A DNA stretch of 64,000 nt, taken from contig CAVTBM010000008.1 of assembly GCA_963732905.1 (NCBI GenBank), positions 620,001 to 684,000 on the forward strand. Reading direction: 5' to 3'. Origin of the DNA: DASQZK01 sp963732905. GTDB lineage: Bacteria > Bacteroidota > Bacteroidia > Bacteroidales > GCA-2748055. This document shows positions 32,669 through 42,300 of the stretch, in pieces. Every line of letters begins with the position of its first letter. The first letter of the stretch is position 1. A program made the position numbers and the translations under genes. The notes below the pieces were generated by a model. The model searched no databases, was not told the origin of the DNA, and saw nothing but the letters and a program-made list of their open reading frames with translations.

Positions 32669-34942
32669 TCAATAAAGGGTTCGTTGCAGGATCTCAGTCT
32701 GGATGTCTTTCTCCAGTTCAACGAAACGTGCACTGAAGCCGCCTACACGCACCAGAAGATTTGGGTAGTTCTCCGGTTCCCGGATAGCATTCTCCAGATC
32801 TTCCTTGCCCACAACGGTAAGCATGAGTTGGGCACCGCCCTGCTTGAAATAAGTTTCAATCAGCGCTTTTGTCATTGGAAGATAATGGTTCATCATTTCT
32901 TTGGAGAATTTTATATTCTGTGAAGCTCCGGCATGAATATCGGTCCGCATTTTTACCATGGAATTTAAGAGGGCGGTAGCACCGTTCCTGTCCATTCCGG
33001 GTGTTGGTGAGTTTCCGTTGGCCATGCCTGTCAGGCTCAGGCGTCCGTCAGCGGAAGCAGAAGTAAAGCGTCCAAGCGTGGTGTTTGCACTATTGTTGAT
33101 ATTCACGACCAGATAACTGTCCAGTCCAACCCTTTCAGCCATTTTCATGGTCATAACACATACATCCTCGTGCACTCTTTTCATCATAGCATCGGCTTCA
33201 TCGTTATCGTTACCATATTTGGGTACGTCGAGGCAATCCCGTCTGATCTTTTCATAGCCTTCAAAATTGGCATCCAGGATCTTGACAAGTTGTTCAAGCG
33301 TCAGTTTCTGATCCTCAAAGACCAGTTTTTTGATGGCAAGGAAGCTGTCAGCAGTATTCGTGTTGCCATAGGTCTCAAGGGTACCGCCCAGATATTCGAC
33401 CCCGCCGTCAAAAACAGGCTTTCCACGGTTGATGCAATCATCGAACAGAAGACTCAGGAACAGAAAAGGTGCGGTTTTAGCCGCAATATCGTATTCGAAT
33501 TTCTCCTGAACCGCAAGAAAATAGATATATTGTTCCAGATTTTTACTCCAGGCTTTATAGAGTTTTTCAAAACTATCAGGCCACGCGGAAGAGGCTTCAT
33601 CAGTCCCGATCTTCCTGCCGGTCATAGGGTCTGTCCCTTTGTGAAGGGTAACCTCCAAAGCCTTCAGCAGGTTGACGACACCACTTGGAGTTCCAAAGCT
33701 GCGGTGATACAGGACATACTCGCCACATCCGAACGGGATGCAGTCTTTTGCCGTCTGTTCATCAACCTTAAAAATTTTCATAGCCGACGGAATATTAACA
33801 TCGTCATTATACAGCATCGGATAAGGGTTTCCCTGACCAAGAACCTCCAGGGCTTTATTGAACAGGGCTTCATCCATGCCTCTGAAGCAGCGGAGGGTAA
33901 GCTGTGGCAGAACATCAGAGATCCTGGATGTCGTTTCCAGGATGATCTTTGCCATTTCATCGGCTTCCTCCCGATGTTTCCTGCCACGGCCACCAATGAT
34001 AACCCTTGCATCCCAGATGATCTTCCGTTCATTGATCAGTTTCCAGAATGAAGAAAGGATTTTAATGGCACGATCTTCATCAATAAGTCCGTCCTTCAGG
34101 TCTTTTACATAGAAAGGTGCCAGGTAATCGTCCATCCTGCCGTAATTATTCGACCCGGAGATGAGAGCGTACAGATGGCTCAGCTGCACAGCTTCCAGGA
34201 AATTTGACGGAGCGGATTCCGATATATTCTCCAGGGCCTGTTTAAGGTCAGCAAGATTATCGTAGTCGGAATCTCCTGCGTCTTTTAGCAATGCGCCGGT
34301 TTTTTCGGCATAATACAGGCATAGTTCAGAAAACACATCCAGGGCACCGGTCAGTCCCAGGTAAAATTGTGTCGAATTTGCATTATGGCCGGAATTTGAG
34401 CTGATTTTCTCCGCTATCAGTTTCTTAAGACCGCTTATACCGTAGTTCAGCAGTTTTTCATAATCGGGCTGAGAGCCGGACATCCTGTAAAGGGGAAAGC
34501 CTATGCCCGGTTCACTGGTCCAGTTATCCGAGGGAAGCCCGGTTTTCAACTCAACGGGATAGGCGGCCCGGGTAAGGAAGGCCGAATCATTTTCCTGCCA
34601 GAATTCTTCTATTGCATCAAGTAGCTTCAGGTCGGCATCTTCGAGCGAAGAGCTTTTACGTAAATCATAAAATTTGGCTTTATCGTAAATATATCCGAAA
34701 CCGCCTTGCTCAGCCATGCCCTGGGGAGCAAACACCAACGGAGGGTATTTCATCCGCCCGGTGATTATGTCAGCCTTTTCGGGAGGAAGAAACATTGCCG
34801 GAACCTGATAAGCGAGGATGGCAAGCTCCCTTGTAATGATTTCCTTTTTAGAGTATCCTTTATACAAATTGGTAAATCCATCAAGGTAGCTGACTTTTTC
34901 CTTGTCGCTGAGTTCAGTATATAACTTTTCCAGACTCATCAC
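32669..34942 (-). CDS. glycyl radical enzyme of the PFL/dehydratase superfamily, substrate unknown
   Basis: 757 aa, full length for the superfamily. C-terminal glycyl radical loop RVGGFSARF, radical Gly about 735, and the active-site Cys 406 in PFGCGEYV. Pyruvate formate-lyase has two adjacent Cys; the glycerol, propanediol, choline and isethionate eliminating enzymes have GCVEP. Here Cys-x-Glu is kept (C406, E408) but with Gly between and Tyr after, so it looks closer to the eliminating branch yet outside the known substrate classes. The enzyme is oxygen-sensitive and needs a radical-SAM activase, which is not encoded in the window. Start at 34942 or the next Met codon at 34939. Confidence 0.85.
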   Translation of the reverse strand: MMSLEKLYTELSDKEKVSYLDGFTNLYKGYSKKEIITRELAILAYQVPAMFLPPEKADIITGRMKYPPLVFAPQGMAEQGGFGYIYDKAKFYDLRKSSSLEDADLKLLDAIEEFWQENDSAFLTRAAYPVELKTGLPSDNWTSEPGIGFPLYRMSGSQPDYEKLLNYGISGLKKLIAEKISSNSGHNANSTQFYLGLTGALDVFSELCLYYAEKTGALLKDAGDSDYDNLADLKQALENISESAPSNFLEAVQLSHLYALISGSNNYGRMDDYLAPFYVKDLKDGLIDEDRAIKILSSFWKLINERKIIWDARVIIGGRGRKHREEADEMAKIILETTSRISDVLPQLTLRCFRGMDEALFNKALEVLGQGNPYPMLYNDDVNIPSAMKIFKVDEQTAKDCIPFGCGEYVLYHRSFGTPSGVVNLLKALEVTLHKGTDPMTGRKIGTDEASSAWPDSFEKLYKAWSKNLEQYIYFLAVQEKFEYDIAAKTAPFLFLSLLFDDCINRGKPVFDGGVEYLGGTLETYGNTNTADSFLAIKKLVFEDQKLTLEQLVKILDANFEGYEKIRRDCLDVPKYGNDNDEADAMMKRVHEDVCVMTMKMAERVGLDSYLVVNINNSANTTLGRFTSASADGRLSLTGMANGNSPTPGMDRNGATALLNSMVKMRTDIHAGASQNIKFSKEMMNHYLPMTKALIETYFKQGGAQLMLTVVGKEDLENAIREPENYPNLLVRVGGFSARFVELEKDIQTEILQRTLY

Positions 34943-34969
34943 ACCTGACTTTAGGGGTTATTAGCATTG

Positions 34970-34977
34970 CAAAGTTA
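34970..34977 (-). promoter_or_regulatory. -7 promoter element of the glycyl radical enzyme gene
   Basis: TAACTTTG on the minus strand fits TAnnTTTG and lies 27 bases upstream of the start at 34942. No clear -33 TTTG at the right distance. Confidence 0.45.
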
Positions 34978-35225
34978 CAGAATTTAAACCAACCAGACCA
35001 GATAATACAAACATTCCGGTTCCGAAACGGACAACTTTTTTCAACAAATAATCGTTGCATATTCGTGAAGTTGTAAGGATTAAAACCAGACCACAGCCAC
35101 TAATAAAGAATTCCCCATGATGTCTGGTGAGAATCCTTTTTCCTGCAAGCATTTTACCGATTTTTTTCGTAATTTTCGAACCTGCATCATATAACCAGCC
35201 AATTAACTAAACTATTACAAGTAAT

Positions 35226-35813
35226 ATGAGAAAAAGACATTCCCTTTTCCCGATCCTGATTTTAATTACAGGACTGATAAGCAATGGATTAAGAGCTGCC
35301 GACACTCCGGAAATCACTTCTCCGGACGGCAGGATCACCATTAAAATCGACCTGAAAGAGAAAATTTATTATACCGTTTATTATGGGGGTGAACTTGTGA
35401 TTTATCCCTCGCCGCTGTCTCTCACGGTAAATGACGGTCAGGTTCTTGGTTTAAACCCGGAACTAACAGGCAATAATGTTGATCATCATTCTGGTGAACT
35501 AAAACCACTGTATGGAAAAAGAAGCGTTATTGAGGATGTATATAATGAGCTGACAATGAACTTTAAAGGTGATTTCGGTATAAAATTCAGAGTGTACAAT
35601 GATGGTATGGCCTACCGGTTTTTCACCGCTCTTAAATCACCAATGAAGGTCATTAACGAGGAAGCCAGCTTTTATTTCACAGATGATTACCAGGCTTTGC
35701 TAGCTGTTGCCGGTGATTTCCAGACCTCGTTTGAGCAGATCCGTGAATGGATGCCCATCTCACAAATGAATGAAGAAAACTTTCGCCACCCTGCCGGCTG
35801 TGATCGACTATAA
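35226..35813 (+). CDS. GH97 glycosidase, N-terminal part (frameshifted gene)
   Basis: 195 codons: signal peptide (MRKRHSLFPILILITGLISNG..RAAD) and the GH97 N-terminal beta-sandwich (ITSPDGRITIKIDL, GLNPELTGNN, FRVYNDGMAYRFF). After REWMPISQMNEENF the frame goes into HPAGCDRL-stop, while the family's next words (ATLPAVIDYKGK..IAITDADVRDYPGMYL) continue one base further on in the frame starting 35770. A single extra base, or two missing, near 35770-35790 therefore breaks the gene. Leads the polysaccharide-degradation run. Confidence 0.8.
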   Translation: MRKRHSLFPILILITGLISNGLRAADTPEITSPDGRITIKIDLKEKIYYTVYYGGELVIYPSPLSLTVNDGQVLGLNPELTGNNVDHHSGELKPLYGKRSVIEDVYNELTMNFKGDFGIKFRVYNDGMAYRFFTALKSPMKVINEEASFYFTDDYQALLAVAGDFQTSFEQIREWMPISQMNEENFRHPAGCDRL

Positions 35814-37203
35814 AGGCAAACTGAAAATTGCCATTACCGACGCCGATGTCAGGGATTACCCCGGGATGTATCTTTACCGCCCGGGAAACAATAACCGGTA
35901 TCATCTGAAAGGTATGTTTGCCCCTGTCCCGTCCAAAACGGAACAGGGAGGCTGGGGACTTTTCGAAAAGCGCGTGACTGCACGCGAGAATTACATCGCC
36001 ATGACCAGCGGAAAAAGATCTCTTCCCTGGAGGGTGATGGTCATCACCGACCGTGATGCTCATCTTGCTGAGACCGACATGATATATAAGCTTGCTTCAC
36101 CGGCTGAGATTGACGGCTCCTGGGTTAAACCCGGCCTGGTTTCATGGGAATGGTGGAATGACTGGAACCTTGAAGGTGTGGATTACAAAACCGGCATTAA
36201 CAATCAGACTTATAAGGCTTATATCGACTTTGCCTCTCAAAACGGGATCCCTTATGTAATCATGGACGAAGGCTGGTCCGATCAGTTCGACCTGACACTT
36301 CCCGTTCCGGGTCTGGATGTTCCGGGACTGATGAAATATGCCCGGGAGAAAAACGTAAAGCTGATCCTTTGGTGTGTCTGGTTCGTACTTGATAACCAGA
36401 TGGAAAAAGCTATGGCCCTTTTTTCACAATGGGGTGCGGCCGGGGTAAAAGTGGATTTCCTGGACCGCGATGACCAGCTCCTGGTGGATTTCCAGGAGCG
36501 CTGCGCCAAAACAGCTGCCAAATACCACCTTATGGTCGATTTTCATGGCTGCCCAAAGCCCACCGGGCTGAGCCGGACATTTCCCAACATCATTAATTAC
36601 GAAGGGGTCATCGGAAACGAGTATAACAAGTTTAACAGCAACGGTAAATCTCCGACTCCCCGTCATAACGTGACCATTCCCTTCACCCGGATGATGGCCG
36701 GACCCATGGACTACACTCCCGGAGCCATGAGAAACTCCACGGAAAGTTCCTATAGCGTAAGTAATTCAACGCCGATGAGTCACGGGACACGCTGTCAGCA
36801 GCTAGGTATGTACATCGTATATGATGCTCCCCTTCAGATGCTGTGCGATGCACCCACACAGTATGAAAAATATCCCGACATCCTTGCCTTCTTATCTAAG
36901 GTGCCGGTAAGCTGGGATGAAACCACAGTTCCTGACGGAAAGATCGGGGAATACATCGTGACAATCCGGAAAAAGGGTCAAAGCTGGTATATTGGTGGCC
37001 TTACCAACTGGACACCAAGGGACTATACGATCGACTTCAGTTTCCTGCCTGAAGGATCCTATTCGGCAGAAATCTTCAAAGACGGTGTCAATGCCGATAA
37101 ACTCGCTGAGGATTATACCCATCTCACTAAAACGGTTAAAAAAGGAGATAAACTGACTCTCCATTTAGCACCCGGGGGAGGCTTCGCCATGGTAGTGAAA
37201 TAA
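35770..37203 (+). CDS. GH97 glycosidase, catalytic part (frameshifted gene)
   Basis: 477 codons; first four or five are out of register. Catalytic (beta/alpha)8 barrel of GH97: SWEWWNDWN, YVIMDEGWS, KVDFLDRDDQ and NYEGVIGNEYNKF, closing with a C-terminal sandwich ending LHLAPGGGFAMVVK. GH97 holds inverting alpha-glucosidases (SusB type) and retaining alpha-galactosidases; the Asp in VKVDF corresponds to the nucleophile of the retaining group, so alpha-galactosidase activity is more likely (inference from published GH97 work). Total if joined is about 658 residues, normal for the family. A lyase gene follows after 121 bp. Confidence 0.85.
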   Translation: MKKTFATLPAVIDYKGKLKIAITDADVRDYPGMYLYRPGNNNRYHLKGMFAPVPSKTEQGGWGLFEKRVTARENYIAMTSGKRSLPWRVMVITDRDAHLAETDMIYKLASPAEIDGSWVKPGLVSWEWWNDWNLEGVDYKTGINNQTYKAYIDFASQNGIPYVIMDEGWSDQFDLTLPVPGLDVPGLMKYAREKNVKLILWCVWFVLDNQMEKAMALFSQWGAAGVKVDFLDRDDQLLVDFQERCAKTAAKYHLMVDFHGCPKPTGLSRTFPNIINYEGVIGNEYNKFNSNGKSPTPRHNVTIPFTRMMAGPMDYTPGAMRNSTESSYSVSNSTPMSHGTRCQQLGMYIVYDAPLQMLCDAPTQYEKYPDILAFLSKVPVSWDETTVPDGKIGEYIVTIRKKGQSWYIGGLTNWTPRDYTIDFSFLPEGSYSAEIFKDGVNADKLAEDYTHLTKTVKKGDKLTLHLAPGGGFAMVVK

Positions 37204-37324
37204 TAGCTGGTCCGCAAGGGTGTTTTTCTGTCTGACGGGTCTTACAGGAGTATACCCTGTCAAAATATTCAAAACGCTGATGATTTGATATCCTGATAAC
37301 TGACCCGGCATAAATCAATTTAAA

Positions 37325-38551
37325 ATGAGCCTCAAAACACGAACCTTCACCATCCTGATCTTTTGCATCAACAGTTCATTATTGTTTTCACAACAAAGGA
37401 ATTTACTGAGTGGCAGGTATTCCGGTGATTTTATCAAAGAAAACGTTGAGAATGCATCAGAATACAAGCCTCTCCCACCCTGCGGCGACAAGGCTTGGAA
37501 TGTCATTCCTGAGAATGAGCGCGACACGTTCATCCTTGAAGCCGAGCGGTATCTGGGATTTGATTATCCCATTCTGAAAGCCTCGGTTTACCTTGATTTT
37601 GTCAGGAACGGAAACCGTACCCGCTACCAGGCTGTGTACAGTGAGAGGCGGGATGCACTGGCAGCCCTTCTGATGGGAGAGATCCTTGAGAACAAAGGAC
37701 GATTCGTGGATGATATCATGAACGGCGTCTGGACAATATGTGAGGAAACATCATGGACGATTCCAGCACATATCGGGACGCAGAAAGCCGGAAGCGGATT
37801 ACCGGATAAGGATGATCCTGTAGTAGCTCTTTTCTCGGCTGAGACTGCAAGTCTGATGGCTGCTGTCGATTACTTTGTGGGTGATAAGCTTGACAGAGTC
37901 AATCCATTGGTCAGGAAGAGACTGCGGGATGAGGTAAAGGCACGCATGCTGGATCCGTTGCTTACCCGGAACGATTACTGGTGGATGGGTTTCAGCGGGA
38001 GAATCCCGAACAACTGGAACCCGTGGATCGTTTCAAACTGGCTGAATACCATCCTTGTCCTGGAACAGGATCCACAGCGCAGAACAGAAGGGATTAAAAA
38101 AGCCCTGCTCGTCCTCGATCAGTTTCTGAACCCGTACCCGGCTGACGGCGGTTGCGACGAAGGGCCCGGATACTGGGGACATGCCGGGGCAAGCCTGTTT
38201 GACTGTCTCAACCAGCTCTATACGGCATCAAACGGAAAAATCGATGTCTTTCATGATCCGCTGATCAAAAACATCGGGGATTATATCTGGAAGGTATACA
38301 TCTCGGGTCACTGGTTCGTGAATTTTGCCGATGCTGCCCCGCGTCTGCGTCCCGATGCCAGTCTGATGTACCGTTTCGGAAAAGCTACCGGGAGCAATAA
38401 TCTGATGGGCTTCGCCAAAATGATGGAGAGTTCCGGTAACCGGCGAAAACCGAAACCTGAAAACTACGGGCTGATGATAAGGACCATGCCCGATTACTTC
38501 ACCGTTCCCGGAACTCAGTGCGTGCACCCTGACCTTCGATCCGGGAAGTGA
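37325..38551 (+). CDS. heparinase II/III-type polysaccharide lyase, N-terminal part (frameshifted gene)
   Basis: 408 codons: signal peptide ending LLFSQ, then an (alpha/alpha) toroid domain rich in conserved aromatics (NDYWWMGFSGRIPNNWNPW, DEGPGYWGHAGASLFD). In heparinase II/III-like lyases this domain is followed by an anti-parallel beta-sandwich, which occurs directly downstream in the +1 frame (TFDPGSENILPDLQVF from about 38532). The frame here ends in HPDLRSGK-stop. Lyases of this fold cut uronic-acid-containing glycans by beta-elimination; the PL family number cannot be fixed by eye. Confidence 0.78.
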   Translation: MSLKTRTFTILIFCINSSLLFSQQRNLLSGRYSGDFIKENVENASEYKPLPPCGDKAWNVIPENERDTFILEAERYLGFDYPILKASVYLDFVRNGNRTRYQAVYSERRDALAALLMGEILENKGRFVDDIMNGVWTICEETSWTIPAHIGTQKAGSGLPDKDDPVVALFSAETASLMAAVDYFVGDKLDRVNPLVRKRLRDEVKARMLDPLLTRNDYWWMGFSGRIPNNWNPWIVSNWLNTILVLEQDPQRRTEGIKKALLVLDQFLNPYPADGGCDEGPGYWGHAGASLFDCLNQLYTASNGKIDVFHDPLIKNIGDYIWKVYISGHWFVNFADAAPRLRPDASLMYRFGKATGSNNLMGFAKMMESSGNRRKPKPENYGLMIRTMPDYFTVPGTQCVHPDLRSGK

Positions 38552-39272
38552 AAACATTCTTCCGGATCTCCAGGTTTTTACTGCCAGAGAAATACCCGGC
38601 AGCACTTCCGGACTATTCCTTGCAGCAAAGGGGGGCAATAATGATGAAAGTCATAATCATAACGATGTGGGTAATTTCGTCATATATCTGAACGACCGGC
38701 CGCTGTTCCTTGATGCAGGTGTTGGAACGTACACCGCAAAAACCTTCAGCCCGCAGCGTTATGAGATCTGGACGATGCAGTCGGCCTACCATAATCTTCC
38801 CGATATAAATGGCGTGATGCAAAAAGACGGACCCGAGTATAAAGCCGAAGATGTCAGCTTTCAGAAAAGCAACAGCAAGCCGGGATTCAGCCTCGATATC
38901 AGCCATGCATACCCGGCAGATGCCGGTATCCTGAAAGCTGAAAGAAGCCTGCAACTCAACAGGTCTCAACACCGCATCGATATTAAGGACGACATGATTT
39001 TTCAGAAGAAGGGAAACCAGGTAACCTTTCATTTCATAACACTTTATAAACCCGAATTAAAATCCGGCCGGTTAATTTTCACCGATCCCACAAGCGGCAA
39101 TGAAACAGCAGAACTGCTTTTCCCAAAAGGCACAGAACCTAAAGTAGAGGTCATAACACTGGAAGATCGTTCGCTGATCAGGTCATGGGGTAAAGAGCTG
39201 TACCGGATCAACATCCGTTCGGAAATCGCCGGCGATCGGGCATCCTTTTCATTTCATATCCTGAGGAAGTAG
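38532..39272 (+). CDS. heparinase II/III-type lyase, C-terminal beta-sandwich part
   Basis: Continuation of the gene at 37325 in the frame one base later. The ATG at 38667 opens a 201-codon frame, but coding character starts at about 38532 (FDPGSENILPDL, then GLFLAAKGG and ESHNHNDVGNFVIYL). SHNHNDVGNF is the hallmark of the Heparinase_II_III domain and lies before the ATG, confirming that the upstream part belongs. The rest is beta-sandwich to SFSFHILRK. Length if joined is about 648 aa. Next gene (GH2) begins 84 bp downstream. Confidence 0.78.
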   Translation, partial: TFDPGSENILPDLQVFTAREIPGSTSGLFLAAKGGNNDESHNHNDVGNFVIYLNDRPLFLDAGVGTYTAKTFSPQRYEIWTMQSAYHNLPDINGVMQKDGPEYKAEDVSFQKSNSKPGFSLDISHAYPADAGILKAERSLQLNRSQHRIDIKDDMIFQKKGNQVTFHFITLYKPELKSGRLIFTDPTSGNETAELLFPKGTEPKVEVITLEDRSLIRSWGKELYRINIRSEIAGDRASFSFHILRK

Positions 39273-39356
39273 CAGAACCTCCGGTTAAAATGAGGGTAGG
39301 AATATCTGCAGGAAAGTTTTTTGAATGACACGAAACGCAAAACAATACATCAGAAA

Positions 39357-42300
39357 ATGACAAAACTTTATACTGTTCTGCTGGCGCTCATCATAAGTTG
39401 TCCTGTTTTTTCCCAGCATAAGGACTGGGAGGATGAACAAGTGATCGGGTATAATAAAGAAAAACCGCACGCAACGTATATTCCTTACCAGGATCGCCAA
39501 AGTGCACTTACCTTTCAACGGGAGGGTTCGGCTTATTATAGGAGTCTGAACGGCACATGGAAATTCCGCTGGGTCCCGGATGATGACAAGCGCCCTTCCG
39601 ATTTTTATCTTCCAGGCTTTGACGCGAGCGGCTGGGATACCATTCCCATACCGTCCAACTGGCAGATGCTGGGTTACGGCATTCCCATCTACACCAATGT
39701 CACACATCCTTTTCCAGCCGATCCTCCCATGATTAAACGAGACAATCCCGTCGGCTCCTACATCCGTGAATTTGAGGTCCCTGCTTCCTGGACAAACAAG
39801 CAGGTTTTCATACATTTCGACGGTGTTCAGTCCGCCTTTTATATCTGGGTAAACGGACAACTCGTCGGCTACAGCCAGGGGAGCATGACTCCTGCCGAAT
39901 TCAACCTCAGCCGTTTTCTTAAACAGGGAAAGAACAAGCTTGCCGTGCAGGTATTCCGCTGGTCCGACGGCAGCTATCTCGAAGACCAGGATTTCTGGAG
40001 ACTCAGTGGTATTTACCGGGATGTTTACCTTTTTGCAACTCCTTCACTTCAAATCAGGGATTTCAGTGTGGAAACGCCCCTGACAGACAATTATACCAAT
40101 GCCAGGCTCAAGGTTGACCTCCGAATTACAAATCATGATTATTCCCTTTCGATACCGCAGACCATCATCTTCACTTTGCTGGATAACCAGGACAGGGAAG
40201 TTTTCAGCAGGACTGAAAAATTCATACAGCAGATAGCTTATAATCAGGAAACAGGATTATCACTTGAAGTCAATATAGACCATCCTCTTCTCTGGAGCGC
40301 TGAAAAACCGAACCTTTACAGGCTCGTCATTGAGATGAAGGATAAACCGGATCATACCGCGGAAGTTATCTCAACACGGGTGGGATTTCGCAATGTAGAG
40401 CTTAAAGGCGGTAACCTGTTGGTAAATGGCAGGCCTGTTTACCTGAAGGGCACTAACCGGCACGAGATCTGGCCAACTACCGGGCGCGTACTTACCCGTG
40501 AGATCATGAAAAAAGATATCTTCCTGATGAAGCAGAATAATGTTAATGCCGTCAGGACCTCTCACTACCCAAACAACCCTCTCTGGTATGAACTGTGCGA
40601 TATTTATGGCATCTACCTCTGGGATGAAGCCAATGTCGAATCTCATGGTACCAGGCCCCGGTTGCCCATGGATCCGGCCTGGCGGTCCGCCTTTGTCGAC
40701 CGCGCAGTTTCCATGGAAGAACGCGATAAGAACCATCCCTCGGTCATTGTATGGTCATTGGGAAACGAGAACGGTTTCGGTCAAAACATCCAGGCAGAGG
40801 CCGATACCTTGCGCCTCCTCGACCCGTCAAGACTCATCCACTATGAAGACAGGAACGACCGGACTGCACAAAGCCGTCCCCCCTCCTACTTTGATATCAT
40901 TTCAAACATGTACTCGACACCTGCTGAAATGCTTCAGCTAACTGAGGAAGATACGACACGTCCGGTCATCCTTTGTGAGTATGCCCATGCCATGGGAAAC
41001 AGTGTTGGCGGGCTTAAGGATTACTGGGACATGATCTATTCCCACAAGCGGATGCAGGGCGCTTTCGTGTGGGACTGGGTTGACCAGGGCCTTGAAAAAA
41101 CCACTCCCGACGGACGTAAATACTGGGCGTATGGCGGAGATTTCGGAGACACTCCTAATGACAACTCTTTCTGTATTAACGGCCTCATTTACCCCGACAG
41201 GACAACCAAACCGCAGTTGGCCGAGGTCAGACGGCAATACCAGAATGTCCGTTTCGACCTTCATGACCTTAATCCGCTGGAGGTGAAAATCAGGAATGAC
41301 TTTTTCTTTACCAACCTCGATGAATTCGAATTCTCCTGGTCTGTCCTCAGAAACGGGGAGATCATTAAATCAGGTCCTGCAGAGGTCCTTACCCTTTCAC
41401 CGCAGCAGGATACCGTGATCAGTATTCCTTTCACTGCCACAACAGCCGGTCCTGCGGAAGAATATCTCCTGAACCTGAGTTTCTCCCTCCGTAAGGACCA
41501 GCCATGGGCAAAAAAAGGTTACACAGTAGCTGAAATCCAGTTCCCGGTGAATACAAACCAAAGCACATTTGCAGTGCGTGAAACGAAAAAAGACCCGGGA
41601 CTTAAACTGGAAGAAAAAGGGAACACTGTCACCATTGCCGGGAAAAAATTCAGCCTGGAATTTAATAAGAAACAAGGCATTCTAACCACTTGGGAAATTA
41701 ATGGTGAGCCGCTTCTGCTGAAAGGCCCCGAATTGAATTTCTGGCGTCCGCCGACAGAAAATGACTATAATGACTGGAACGGTTACAAAGCCTGGAAAAA
41801 TTCAGGTCTCGACAGCCTGGAAAAGATCATTGGCACCACTATCGTAAAGCAGATCCAAAAAAACCTTGTTGAGGTAGGCTTCGAGGTTATATACCGTTAT
41901 CATGGAGAAATAAGGATCCAGGCTTATCAGCAATACCTGGTCTACGGAAATGGTGAAGTAGCACTGACCAGTTGGATACGACCTACACCTGAGATCCAGG
42001 CTTTTGCAAAAGTGGGACTTCAGATGGAACTGACCGCGCCTTTTGAGCATGTAAGCTGGTATGGACGCGGACCCCAGGAAAGTTACCCCGACAGGCAATC
42101 CTCGGCTGATGCAGGTGTCTATAGCATGAGTGTGGACAGCCTGTGGGAGAATTATATCGTACCGGAAGAAAATGGCAACCGCTCTGGTGTGCGATGGATG
42201 ACGATAGCCGATAATAAAGATCATGGTTTGTTCGTCACCGGCGATTCCCTGTTTAATTTCAGCGCGTATCACTACACCGACAGAAATATTGAGGATGCCC

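Noticed and set aside
33170..34051. 293-codon plus-strand frame antisense to the glycyl radical enzyme
   Set aside because: The opposite strand carries a complete enzyme with both active-site motifs; the antisense frame has no recognisable domain.
34961..35152. 63-codon minus-strand frame upstream of the glycyl radical enzyme
   Set aside because: Overlaps the promoter region, no family signs, odd composition.
35226..39272. Programmed +1 frameshifting in GH97 and the lyase
   Set aside because: No shared slippery site or stimulatory structure was seen at either place, and such recoding is not known in these families; error or decay is simpler.
39285..39860. 191-codon minus-strand frame over the GH2 start
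   Set aside because: Antisense to the signal peptide and first domain of GH2; no support.
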